The notes under the pieces: generated by a model
What the model was told of the DNA's origin: nothing
The model's database searches: none
Seen by the model: the letters and a program-made list of their open reading frames with translations, nothing else
Source of the DNA: Streptomyces exfoliatus
GTDB lineage: Bacteria > Actinomycetota > Actinomycetes > Streptomycetales > Streptomycetaceae
Direction of reading: 5' to 3'
DNA length: 64,000 bases
NCBI RefSeq assembly: GCF_000725545.1
Contig: NZ_JNZP01000018.1
Span: 253,790 to 317,789, forward strand
Program-made: the position numbers and the translations under genes
In this document: piece by piece, positions 58,284-64,000 of the stretch
How positions within the stretch are numbered: position 1 is the stretch's first letter
Layout of the letters: each line of letters begins with the position of its first letter

Positions 58284-59252
58284 ATGCGCGCACTTCTCGT
58301 GGTCAATCCGGCAGCCACCACCACCAGTGCCCGCACCCGCGACGTGCTCATCCACGCGCTCGCGAGCGAGATGAAGCTCGAAGCGGTCACCACCGAGTAC
58401 CGCGGGCACGCCCGGGACCTGGGCCGGCGCGCCGCCGATGCCGGCAACATCGACCTCGTCGTGGCCCTCGGCGGCGACGGCACGGTGAACGAGGTCGTCA
58501 ACGGACTGCTGCACGACGGGCCCGACCCCGACCGGCTGCCCAGCCTCGCGATGGTCCCCGGCGGGTCGACGAACGTGTTCGCCCGCGCCCTCGGGCTGCC
58601 GAACGACGCGGTGGAGGCGACCGGCGCCCTGCTCGACGCACTGCGTGAGCGCCGGACACGCACGGTGAGCCTCGGGCTGGCCTCGGGAGCGCCGGGCACG
58701 GAGGACGAATCGGTGCCGTCGCGCTGGTTCACCTTCTGCGCCGGGCTCGGTTTCGACGCCAGCGTCATCGGCCGGGTCGAACAGCAGAGGGAACGCGGGA
58801 AGAGGTCCACGCACGCCCTCTATCTGCGCCAGGTGTTCCGCCAGTTCCTGGAGGAACCGAACCGCCGGCACGGCACGATCACCCTGGAGCGCCCCGGCGC
58901 CGAGCCGGTCGAGGACCTCGTCCTCTCCATAATCTGCAACACCTCCCCCTGGACCTACCTGGGCAATCGTCCGGTGTACGCGTCCCCGGAGGCTTCCTTC
59001 GAGACCGCGCTCGACGTGCTCGGACTGCGTCGTCTCTCCACTCCGGCGGTGGCCCGTTACGCCACTCAGCTGCTCACCTCGACCCCCGAGCGGGGCCCGC
59101 GCGGCAAGCATGCGACGACTCTGCACGACCTGACCGACTTCACCTTGCATTCGAAGGTTCCCCTCCCCCTGCAGATGGACGGAGACCACCTTGGACTGCG
59201 TACGAGCGTCGCGTTCACAGGCGTACGCCGTGCACTGCGTGTGATTGTGTGA
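58284..59252 (+). CDS. diacylglycerol kinase-type lipid kinase
   Basis: Cytosolic or membrane-associated lipid kinase of 322 residues. DAGKc hallmark GGDGTVNEVVNGLL (about residues 64-77) and 'PGGSTNVFARALG' bind ATP; 'FCAGLGFDASVIGRVE' and 'DLVLSIICNTSPWTYLGNRPVYASPEASFE' complete the C-terminal beta sandwich. It phosphorylates diacylglycerol or a related lipid, returning it to phosphatidic acid. ATG 58284 is a good start. A weak hairpin follows the stop and then the wblE leader. Confidence 0.92.
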   Translation: MRALLVVNPAATTTSARTRDVLIHALASEMKLEAVTTEYRGHARDLGRRAADAGNIDLVVALGGDGTVNEVVNGLLHDGPDPDRLPSLAMVPGGSTNVFARALGLPNDAVEATGALLDALRERRTRTVSLGLASGAPGTEDESVPSRWFTFCAGLGFDASVIGRVEQQRERGKRSTHALYLRQVFRQFLEEPNRRHGTITLERPGAEPVEDLVLSIICNTSPWTYLGNRPVYASPEASFETALDVLGLRRLSTPAVARYATQLLTSTPERGPRGKHATTLHDLTDFTLHSKVPLPLQMDGDHLGLRTSVAFTGVRRALRVIV

Positions 59253-59279
59253 GTGGAAGGGCCCAAAGTCCTTTCACTC
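59251..59279 (+). terminator. hairpin after the diacylglycerol kinase gene
   Basis: GAGTGGAAGG (59251-59260) and CCTTTCACTC (59270-59279) pair with one G-T. It overlaps the TGA stop. Confidence 0.5.
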
Positions 59280-59570
59280 GAACGTTTAGGCGCGCATCCA
59301 CCCCTACGAAGTACGGCTGTGACCTAGCCGACACCGAGGAATCAAAAAAAACTTTCCGGAAGGGGTTGTATCCGTTGCTGGGGTTTGGGAGTCTCTTCTT
59401 GGCGATCGGGACGGCCCGCAACACCGGCCTCCACTGAGAGCCAGAACCCCTCCTCAGTAACAAGGACCACACCAGTTCACCTGGCAGTCGGCCCTTCCCT
59501 TGCGGGGGGATTCGTGAAAGCGTTCACATTCACAAGCAACTCGCACGAAACACTGAGAGAGGTAGCAGCC
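59253..59570 (+). other. 318-base leader and promoter region of wblE
   Basis: No convincing gene; a small frame at 59249-59437 has no family features. The region contains a run of eight A bases (59344-59351), rare in this GC-rich DNA, and a long untranslated leader into wblE. GGAAT at 59338 with GTT at 59365 resembles a SigR promoter, but the 22-base spacing is too long. The true promoter is not located. Confidence 0.5.
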
Positions 59571-59828
59571 ATGGACTGGCGTCACAACGCCGTTTGTCGT
59601 GAGGAAGACCCCGAGCTGTTCTTCCCCATCGGCAACACCGGTCCTGCGCTGCTGCAGATCGAGGAAGCCAAGGCCGTCTGCCGCCGCTGCCCCGTCATGG
59701 AGCAGTGCCTGCAGTGGGCGCTCGAGTCCGGCCAGGACTCCGGCGTCTGGGGTGGCCTCAGCGAGGACGAGCGCCGCGCGATGAAGCGCCGCGCCGCTCG
59801 CAACCGGGCGCGTAACGCCAGCGCCTGA
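59571..59828 (+). CDS. wblE: WhiB-like transcription factor WblE
   Basis: Iron-sulfur protein of 85 residues. Cys9, Cys37, Cys40 and Cys46 (AVCREED, AVCRRCPVMEQC) match the WhiB pattern for a [4Fe-4S] cluster, and GVWGG (58-62) is the conserved turn. The C-terminus is strongly basic (MKRRAARNRARN) for DNA binding. The very short form MDWRHNAVCREEDPELFFP is typical of WblE/WhiB1. Streptomyces WblE acts with sigma factor region 4 of the main sigma. ATG 59571 follows GAGAGAGGTAG. It lies next to a PdtaS-like kinase, as whiB1 does in mycobacteria. Confidence 0.96.
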   Translation: MDWRHNAVCREEDPELFFPIGNTGPALLQIEEAKAVCRRCPVMEQCLQWALESGQDSGVWGGLSEDERRAMKRRAARNRARNASA

Positions 59829-59919
59829 CGCCCACCGACAGCCTGAGGCCGACGGCGCATACATCGCGTATGCAATCACCGCCCTTGAGCCGCAGCGCGC
59901 AGCAGTAACCCACAGCATT

Positions 59920-59955
59920 CGAGCCCCGGACCGATTCCCTTCGGTCCGGGGCTCG
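59920..59955. terminator. bidirectional hairpin between wblE and the PdtaS-like kinase
   Basis: CGAGCCCCGGACCGA (59920-59934) and TCGGTCCGGGGCTCG (59941-59955) pair perfectly over a six-base loop, between convergent genes. Confidence 0.92.
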
Positions 59956-59976
59956 CTGCTGTTCTTCCGTCGTGTC

Positions 59977-61443
59977 CTACTTCTGCGGCTGCACGGGGAT
60001 GTCGAGAACCACCTTCGTACCGCGCTCGGCGCCGGGAAGCATGTCGAAGGAACCGCCCAACTCCCCCTCCACCAGGGTCCGTACGATCTGGAGCCCGAGG
60101 TTGCCGGCCCGCTGCGGGTCGAAGCCCTCGGGCAGACCACGACCGTCGTCCTGGACCGTGATCAGGAGCCGGGCATCCGCCCTCGGCTCGCCGCGTACGG
60201 CGGTGACCTCGACGGCGCCCTCGTCGCCCGGGGCGAACGCGTGCTCCAGCGCGTTCTGCAGGACTTCGGTGAGGACCATGGAGAGCGGGGTCGCGACCTG
60301 GGCGTCGAGAATGCCGAAACGGCCGTTGCGCCGGCAGGTGACCTTGCCCGGGGAGATCTCGGCGACCATCGCGATCACCCGGTCGGCGATCTCGTCGAAC
60401 TCCACCCGCTCGTCCAGGTTCTGGGACAGCGTCTCATGGACGATGGCGATCGAACCGACGCGCCGGACGGCCTCGTTGAGCGCCTCGCGACCCTGGTCGG
60501 AATCCATCCGGCGGGCCTGGAGGCGCAACAGGGCGGCCACCGTCTGGAGGTTGTTCTTCACCCGGTGGTGGATCTCCCGGATGGTGGCGTCCTTGGTGAT
60601 CAACTCGCGCTCGCGGCGACGCAGTTCGGTGACGTCCCTGAGCAGGACCAGCGAACCGATGCGGGTGCCCTTGGGCTTGAGCGGGATGGCCCGCAGCTGG
60701 ATCACCCCGCTGTTGCCCTCGACCTCGAACTCGCGCGGCGCGTAGCCGGAGGCCAGCGTGACCAGGGCCTCGTCCACCGGGCCGCGGGAGGGGGCCAGTT
60801 CGGCGGTGATCTGGCCGAGGTGCTGGCCCACGAGGTCGGCGGCGAGGCCGAGCCGGTGGTACGCGGAGAGGGCGTTGGGCGAGGCGTACTGGACGACACC
60901 CTCGGCGTCCAGGCGGACGAGGCCGTCGCCGGCCCGGGGCGAGGAGTCCATGTCGACCTGCTCGCCGGGGAAGGGGAACGTTCCGGCGGCGATCATCTGG
61001 GCCAGGTCCGACGCCGACTGGAGGTAGGTGAGCTCCAGTCGGGAGGGGGTGCGGACGGTGAGCAGGTTGGTGTTGCGCGCGATGACGCCGAGGACCCGGC
61101 CCTCGCGGCGCACGGGGATGGACTCGACCCGTACCGGGACCTCCTCGCGCCACTCCGGGTCGCCCTCGCGGACGATCCTGCCCTCGTCGAGCGCGGCGTC
61201 GAGCAGCGGGCGGCGCCCGCGCGGCACGAGGTGGCCGACCATGTCGTCCTGGTAGGAGGTGGGGCCGGTGTTGGGCCGCATCTGGGCGACGGACACGTAC
61301 CGCGTGCCGTCGAGGGTCGGGACCCAGAGGACGAGGTCGGCGAAGGAGAGGTCGGAGAGCAGCTGCCACTCCGACACCAGCAGGTGGAGCCACTCGAGGT
61401 CCGAGTCGCTCAGGGCGGTGTGCTGGCGCACGAGGTCGTTCAT
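59977..61443 (-). CDS. PdtaS-like cytosolic histidine kinase (GAF/PAS-HisKA_2)
   Basis: Soluble sensor kinase of 488 residues. N-terminal GAF-like domain (about 20-150, 'LSDLSFADLVLWVPTLDGTRYVSVAQMRPNTGPT'), then a PAS domain (about 165-285, 'GLVRLDAEGVVQYASPNALSAYHRLGL'), then HisKA_2-type phosphorylation domain with His in 'IREIHHRVKNNLQTVAALLRLQ' and an HATPase_c (about 360-488, 'NALEHAF', 'VQDDGRGLPEGF'). This is the HPK4-type layout of mycobacterial PdtaS, whose partner is PdtaR. Next to wblE, as in mycobacteria. ATG 61443 is used. A DasR-like site lies about 120 bases upstream. Confidence 0.92.
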   Translation of the reverse strand: MNDLVRQHTALSDSDLEWLHLLVSEWQLLSDLSFADLVLWVPTLDGTRYVSVAQMRPNTGPTSYQDDMVGHLVPRGRRPLLDAALDEGRIVREGDPEWREEVPVRVESIPVRREGRVLGVIARNTNLLTVRTPSRLELTYLQSASDLAQMIAAGTFPFPGEQVDMDSSPRAGDGLVRLDAEGVVQYASPNALSAYHRLGLAADLVGQHLGQITAELAPSRGPVDEALVTLASGYAPREFEVEGNSGVIQLRAIPLKPKGTRIGSLVLLRDVTELRRRERELITKDATIREIHHRVKNNLQTVAALLRLQARRMDSDQGREALNEAVRRVGSIAIVHETLSQNLDERVEFDEIADRVIAMVAEISPGKVTCRRNGRFGILDAQVATPLSMVLTEVLQNALEHAFAPGDEGAVEVTAVRGEPRADARLLITVQDDGRGLPEGFDPQRAGNLGLQIVRTLVEGELGGSFDMLPGAERGTKVVLDIPVQPQK

Positions 61444-61559
61444 GGAGGGCACGGTGCGAGCGTACCCGCGGAATAAAGGGGCGGTGAACCTGGATCTATC
61501 CGGCTCCGTGCTGGAGGATGGGCCAGGAAGCACCGCGTTCCTGTGGATGGACAGACAAG

Positions 61560-61575
61560 AATGGTCTAGTCCACA
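61560..61575. promoter_or_regulatory. DasR-like site upstream of the PdtaS-like kinase
   Basis: AATGGTCTAGTCCACA matches the DasR consensus ACTGGTCTAGACCACT at 13 of 16 positions; the core is TGGTCTAG followed by TCCA instead of ACCA, so one core base of 12 is off. It lies 117 bases before the kinase start on the minus strand. Regulation by DasR is inferred. Confidence 0.55.
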
Positions 61576-61590
61576 ATGACGCAATAGACC

Positions 61591-61617
61591 TCCATCCTCC
61601 CCGCACAGGAGGATGGA
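61591..61617. promoter_or_regulatory. perfect inverted repeat upstream of the kinase gene
   Basis: TCCATCCTCC (61591-61600) and GGAGGATGGA (61608-61617) are perfect arms around CCGCACA, and GGAGGATGG also occurs at 61513-61521. It may be an operator or a structural element. Confidence 0.4.
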
Positions 61618-61760
61618 CCGAGGTACCCGACGCTCTCTGCCCTGACTGCGTCGAGACCTCCCACAACGGCCGAGGGACCGCACACCCCCGGCCGGAGAAA
61701 CTCCGGGCTGCGGTGCCGGGCGGGCTGAGGGTCCCGTCAGGCGCCGCGGCCCGCGGGTGT

Positions 61761-61798
61761 TTCCGGGGCCTTTTCGGGTAGTTCCGGGGCCTTTGCGG
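61761..61798. repeat. tandem direct repeat near the TetR gene end
   Basis: TTCCGGGGCCTTTTCGG (61761-61777) and TTCCGGGGCCTTTGCGG (61782-61798) have a 21-base period, between the TetR stop and the kinase. Confidence 0.8.
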
Positions 61799-61822
61799 AT
61801 GGCACTGGTGCCTTGCGGGTGC

Positions 61823-62452
61823 TTACCGGGCCTCTTCCCGCGGTGCCGTCGGCGCGGCGGCCGACGGCCAGGCCCGCATCGCCGTCTCGGCCACGACCGT
61901 GAGCTCCTCCGCCGTCGCGCCGTCCCTGGCCTGCTGCGACAGGCCCTGGAGGACGGCGCCGCTGAAGCGGGCGAGCGCCCGGGCGTCCACGTCGGGGGGC
62001 AGGTCGCCCGATTCGACGTCCCGGCGGATCCTGGCCTCGAAGGTCGCCAGGTTCTCGTTCCGACGCGTCCTGAGGGCCTCCTCGACCTCGGGGGTCGAGC
62101 AGTTGGTCGCCGCCGAGATCATCAGGCAGCCGCGGGGGTGGCCCGGTTCCGTGAAGAGCGTGGCGGCCTCGCGCAGCAGGCGCCCGATGGCCTCGCGCGC
62201 ACTCCTCTCCTCCGCGAGGGCCCGGCCGCCGTAGGCGCCGTAGGACACGGCGTAGGTCTCGACGACCTCCTCGAACAGGGTCTTCTTGTCGCCGAAGGCG
62301 GCGTAGAGGCTGGGTGCGCTGATGCCCATGGCGCGCGTGAGGTCGGAGACGGAGGTCGTCTCGTAGCCGTGCTCCCAGAAGGTCATCGTGGCCTGTTCGA
62401 GGGCCGTGAGCCGGTCGAAGGAGCGGGGGCGGCCGCGCTGTCTCGTCACCAT
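61823..62452 (-). CDS. TetR family transcriptional regulator
   Basis: Regulator of 209 residues. HTH region 'RPRSFDRLTALEQATMTFWEHGYETTSVSDLTRAMGISAPSLYAAFGDKKTLFEEVV' (residues 8-65) is the AcrR/TetR type. The C-terminal ligand-binding domain includes 'HPRGCLMISAATNCSTPEVEEAL', as in repressors of SDR and oxidoreductase genes. It diverges from an SDR gene across 84 bases that hold a perfect inverted repeat, so the SDR is the likely target and the repeat the operator. ATG 62452 is the start. Confidence 0.9.
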   Translation of the reverse strand: MVTRQRGRPRSFDRLTALEQATMTFWEHGYETTSVSDLTRAMGISAPSLYAAFGDKKTLFEEVVETYAVSYGAYGGRALAEERSAREAIGRLLREAATLFTEPGHPRGCLMISAATNCSTPEVEEALRTRRNENLATFEARIRRDVESGDLPPDVDARALARFSGAVLQGLSQQARDGATAEELTVVAETAMRAWPSAAAPTAPREEAR

Positions 62453-62475
62453 GGAGTGAATTCTATAGCGCTCGA

Positions 62476-62504
62476 TACGAAAGGTGGGGTACGGTCTTTT
62501 CGTA
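62476..62504. promoter_or_regulatory. TetR operator between divergent TetR and SDR genes
   Basis: TACGAAA (62476-62482) and TTTCGTA (62498-62504) are perfect seven-base inverted arms with 15 bases between them, midway between the two divergent starts. Confidence 0.7.
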
Positions 62505-62536
62505 ACGACCACTACACAAGTGAGGGGGGCGTCGTC

Positions 62537-63298
62537 ATGGGCGTGCTCGCGGGGAAGACGGCACTGGTCACGGGCGGAAGCCGGGGCATCGGGCGGGGGA
62601 TCGCCGAGCGGCTGGGCCGCGAAGGGGCGCGGGTCGCGGTGCACTACGGGAGCAACGAGACGGCGGCCAAGGAGACGGTCGCGGCGATCGAGGAGGCCGG
62701 CGGGGAGGCCTTCGCGCTCGGCCAGGAGCTGGGGGTGCCGGGGGACGCGGCGGCCCTGTGGGAGTCGTTCGACGCGGCCGTCGGCGGCGAGGGCGGCCTG
62801 GACATCCTGGTGAACAACGCGGGGATCGCGGCATCGAAGCCGTTCGCGACGCTCGACGAGGAGGAGTACGACCGGGTCTTCGCCGTCAACGCCCGGGCGC
62901 CGTTCTTCCTCGCCCAGCTGGGGGCGGGGCGACTGCGGGACGGCGGCCGGATCATCAACATCTCGACCGGCCTGACCAAGACGGCGCTCATGCCGGACCT
63001 GATCGCGTACTCGATGTCGAAAGCCGCGCTCGACGTATTCACCCGCGACCTGTCCAAGGTCCTCGGCCCCCGGCGGATCACGGTCAACGCGGTGGCGCCG
63101 GGAATCATCGACACGGACATCAACGCGGACTGGCTGCGGGCCGACGAGCAGGCCTGGGCCGGGGCGGCGGCGATGTCGGCGCTCGGCGGGGTCGGCACCC
63201 CGGCGGAGATAGCGGACGTGGTGGCCTTCCTCGCCTCCGAGGACGCGCGCTGGGTGACGGGCCACTGGATCGACGCCACGGGCGGCTCGCTCGCCTGA
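62537..63298 (+). CDS. SDR family oxidoreductase
   Basis: Short-chain dehydrogenase/reductase of 253 residues. Cofactor motif TGGSRGIGRG (NADPH preference from the basic residues after it), 'DILVNNAGIA', catalytic Ser in INISTGLTK, and catalytic Tyr-Lys in YSMSKAALD. 'GRIITVNAVAPGIIDTDIN' type C-terminal loop is complete ('ITVNAVAPGI'). ATG 62537 follows GAGGGGGG. Co-regulated with the divergent TetR gene. Substrate unknown. Confidence 0.93.
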   Translation: MGVLAGKTALVTGGSRGIGRGIAERLGREGARVAVHYGSNETAAKETVAAIEEAGGEAFALGQELGVPGDAAALWESFDAAVGGEGGLDILVNNAGIAASKPFATLDEEEYDRVFAVNARAPFFLAQLGAGRLRDGGRIINISTGLTKTALMPDLIAYSMSKAALDVFTRDLSKVLGPRRITVNAVAPGIIDTDINADWLRADEQAWAGAAAMSALGGVGTPAEIADVVAFLASEDARWVTGHWIDATGGSLA

Positions 63299-63484
63299 AC
63301 GGCAAGAGGGCGGGAGGCGCCTCAGGGAGGGGTTGCGAGGAGGGGTCGAGAGGGGCTCGACCGGCGGGGCGGGAGGGCTCCGAGTGGCTGGTGGGGCGGG
63401 GGCGGCCGACGATGGAGGCGGTGGCCGTCCGTGGGGTGGAACGGCATGAGGAGAGGGCCTCTCCTCTGCTAGATTTGGCCTTAG

Positions 63485-63500
63485 ATTGGTCTATACCACA
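63485..63500. promoter_or_regulatory. DasR operator (dre) of nagB
   Basis: ATTGGTCTATACCACA matches the DasR consensus ACTGGTCTAGACCACT at 13 of 16 positions and lies 41 bases before nagB. nagB is a known DasR target in S. coelicolor. Confidence 0.85.
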
Positions 63501-63540
63501 CGGCCCCTCACCAGCCCCTCACCAGATCGGCAGGCACAGC

Positions 63541-64000
63541 GTGGAAGTTGTCATCGTCAAGGACGCCAAGGCGGGCGGCGAACTCATCGCGGACGGCATC
63601 GCCGACCTCCTGCGCCGCAAGCCCGACGCGCTGCTCGGCGTGGCCACCGGATCGACTCCGATCCCGATCTACGACGCCCTGATCGCCCAGGTCCAGGCCG
63701 GCGGCGTGGACGCCTCCCGGGCCCGGATCGCCCAGCTCGACGAGTACGTCGGACTGCCGGCCGGGCACCCGGAGTCGTACCGCTCGACCGTGCTCCGCCA
63801 GGTCGTCGAGCCGCTGGGGCTCTCCCCCGAGGCGTTCATGGGCCCGGACGGCTCCGCCGAGGACGTCCTGGCCGCCTGCGAGGCGTACGACAGGGCGCTG
63901 ACCGAGGCCGGTGGCGTGGACCTGCAGATCCTCGGCATCGGCACCGACGGGCACATCGGCTTCAACGAGCCGTGCTCCTCGCTCGCCTCCCGCACCCGGA
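63541..64000 (+). CDS. nagB: glucosamine-6-phosphate deaminase, 3' end off the window
   Basis: Converts glucosamine-6-phosphate to fructose-6-phosphate and ammonia, the last step of N-acetylglucosamine catabolism. GTG 63541 starts VEVVIVKDAKAGGELIADGI; the frame runs open to the right edge (153 codons of a normal length near 260). Family motifs present are VATGSTPIPIY (phosphate loop), QLDEYVGLP with the active-site Asp, and GIGTDGHIGFNEP with the catalytic Asp/His. A DasR site precedes it, as expected. Confidence 0.95.
   Translation, partial: MEVVIVKDAKAGGELIADGIADLLRRKPDALLGVATGSTPIPIYDALIAQVQAGGVDASRARIAQLDEYVGLPAGHPESYRSTVLRQVVEPLGLSPEAFMGPDGSAEDVLAACEAYDRALTEAGGVDLQILGIGTDGHIGFNEPCSSLASRTR

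Larger units (their letters stand above)
61444..61822. other. 379-base gap between the PdtaS-like kinase and TetR genes
   Basis: No gene is supported. It contains a DasR-like site (61560-61575), a perfect 10-bp-arm inverted repeat (61591-61617), an extra GGAGGATGG copy (61513-61521) and a tandem 21-base-period repeat near the TetR end (61761-61798). It probably holds the kinase promoter and the TetR terminator. Confidence 0.6.

Noticed and set aside
59338..59367. SigR-type promoter before wblE (GGAAT and GTT)
   Set aside because: The spacing is 22 bases; SigR promoters need about 18 to 19, so the match is not convincing.

Overview
The window is high-GC actinobacterial DNA and almost certainly a Streptomyces chromosome core region. 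The evidence is the very GC-rich third codon positions, many GTG starts, ATGA/GTGA stop-start overlaps, and marker genes for a fused 2-oxoglutarate dehydrogenase (kgd), nickel superoxide dismutase (sodN/sodX), snapalysin with its LysR activator, sigma-H with its anti-sigma partner, WblE, and nagB at the right edge. The gene order resembles the lon-to-nagB part of the S. coelicolor chromosome as I remember it. No tRNA, rRNA, CRISPR array, IS element or prophage was seen.

Layout. 1-7.9 kb: a PP2C-type phosphatase tail, a MarR regulator, a secreted GH25 muramidase, an AA10 polysaccharide monooxygenase behind a DasR-type site, a DUF4240 protein, Lon protease behind an HspR HAIR-type operator, a GNAT and a lipoprotein. 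7.9-12.3 kb: a tightly overlapping ECF sigma / zf-HC2 membrane anti-sigma / ABC transporter operon. 12.4-19.1 kb: a spermidine-synthase-like protein, an OmpR/kinase pair and kgd. 19.2-31.0 kb: a seven-gene minus-strand accessory cluster. 31-42 kb: DUF6104, a membrane protein, a DUF4097-PadR operon, a GH5 glycosidase, an oxidoreductase, malic enzyme, a polar amino acid ABC transporter and a methyltransferase. 42-49.6 kb: a CGNR protein, sodX, sodN, a methyltransferase, GNAT-snpR-snpA, small proteins, a DHFR-like reductase and a TetR regulator. 49.6-52.2 kb: a family 2 encapsulin shell with a polyprenyl synthetase. 52.4-64 kb: an amidase, a PLP enzyme, a cation/H+ antiporter, a UBP zinc finger, an anti-sigma factor with sigH, a diacylglycerol kinase, wblE, a PdtaS-like kinase, a TetR/SDR pair and partial nagB.

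The most unusual part is 19.2-31.0 kb. In transcription order it encodes a Trypco1-type protein, a trypsin-like protease with a long C-terminal region, a MoxR-type AAA+ ATPase, a SAV_2336-type vWA/TPR protein, a 65-residue peptide resembling the leader of FxSxx-COOH RiPP precursors, a stand-alone HExxH peptide beta-hydroxylase homologue, and a TIR-like/NB-ARC/TPR protein (FxsT-like). This looks like a MoxR-vWA-VMAP-type conflict or signalling system joined to a peptide-modification module. The peptide lacks the F-x-S core and no radical SAM maturase gene is present, so any chemistry on it should differ from the known cyclophane pathway.

Regulatory threads include three DasR-like sites (before the monooxygenase, upstream of the PdtaS-like kinase and before nagB), which suggest N-acetylglucosamine control of genes at both ends. 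Other operator-like repeats lie in the lon, snpA/snpR, TetR/SDR, PadR and amino-acid-transporter promoters.
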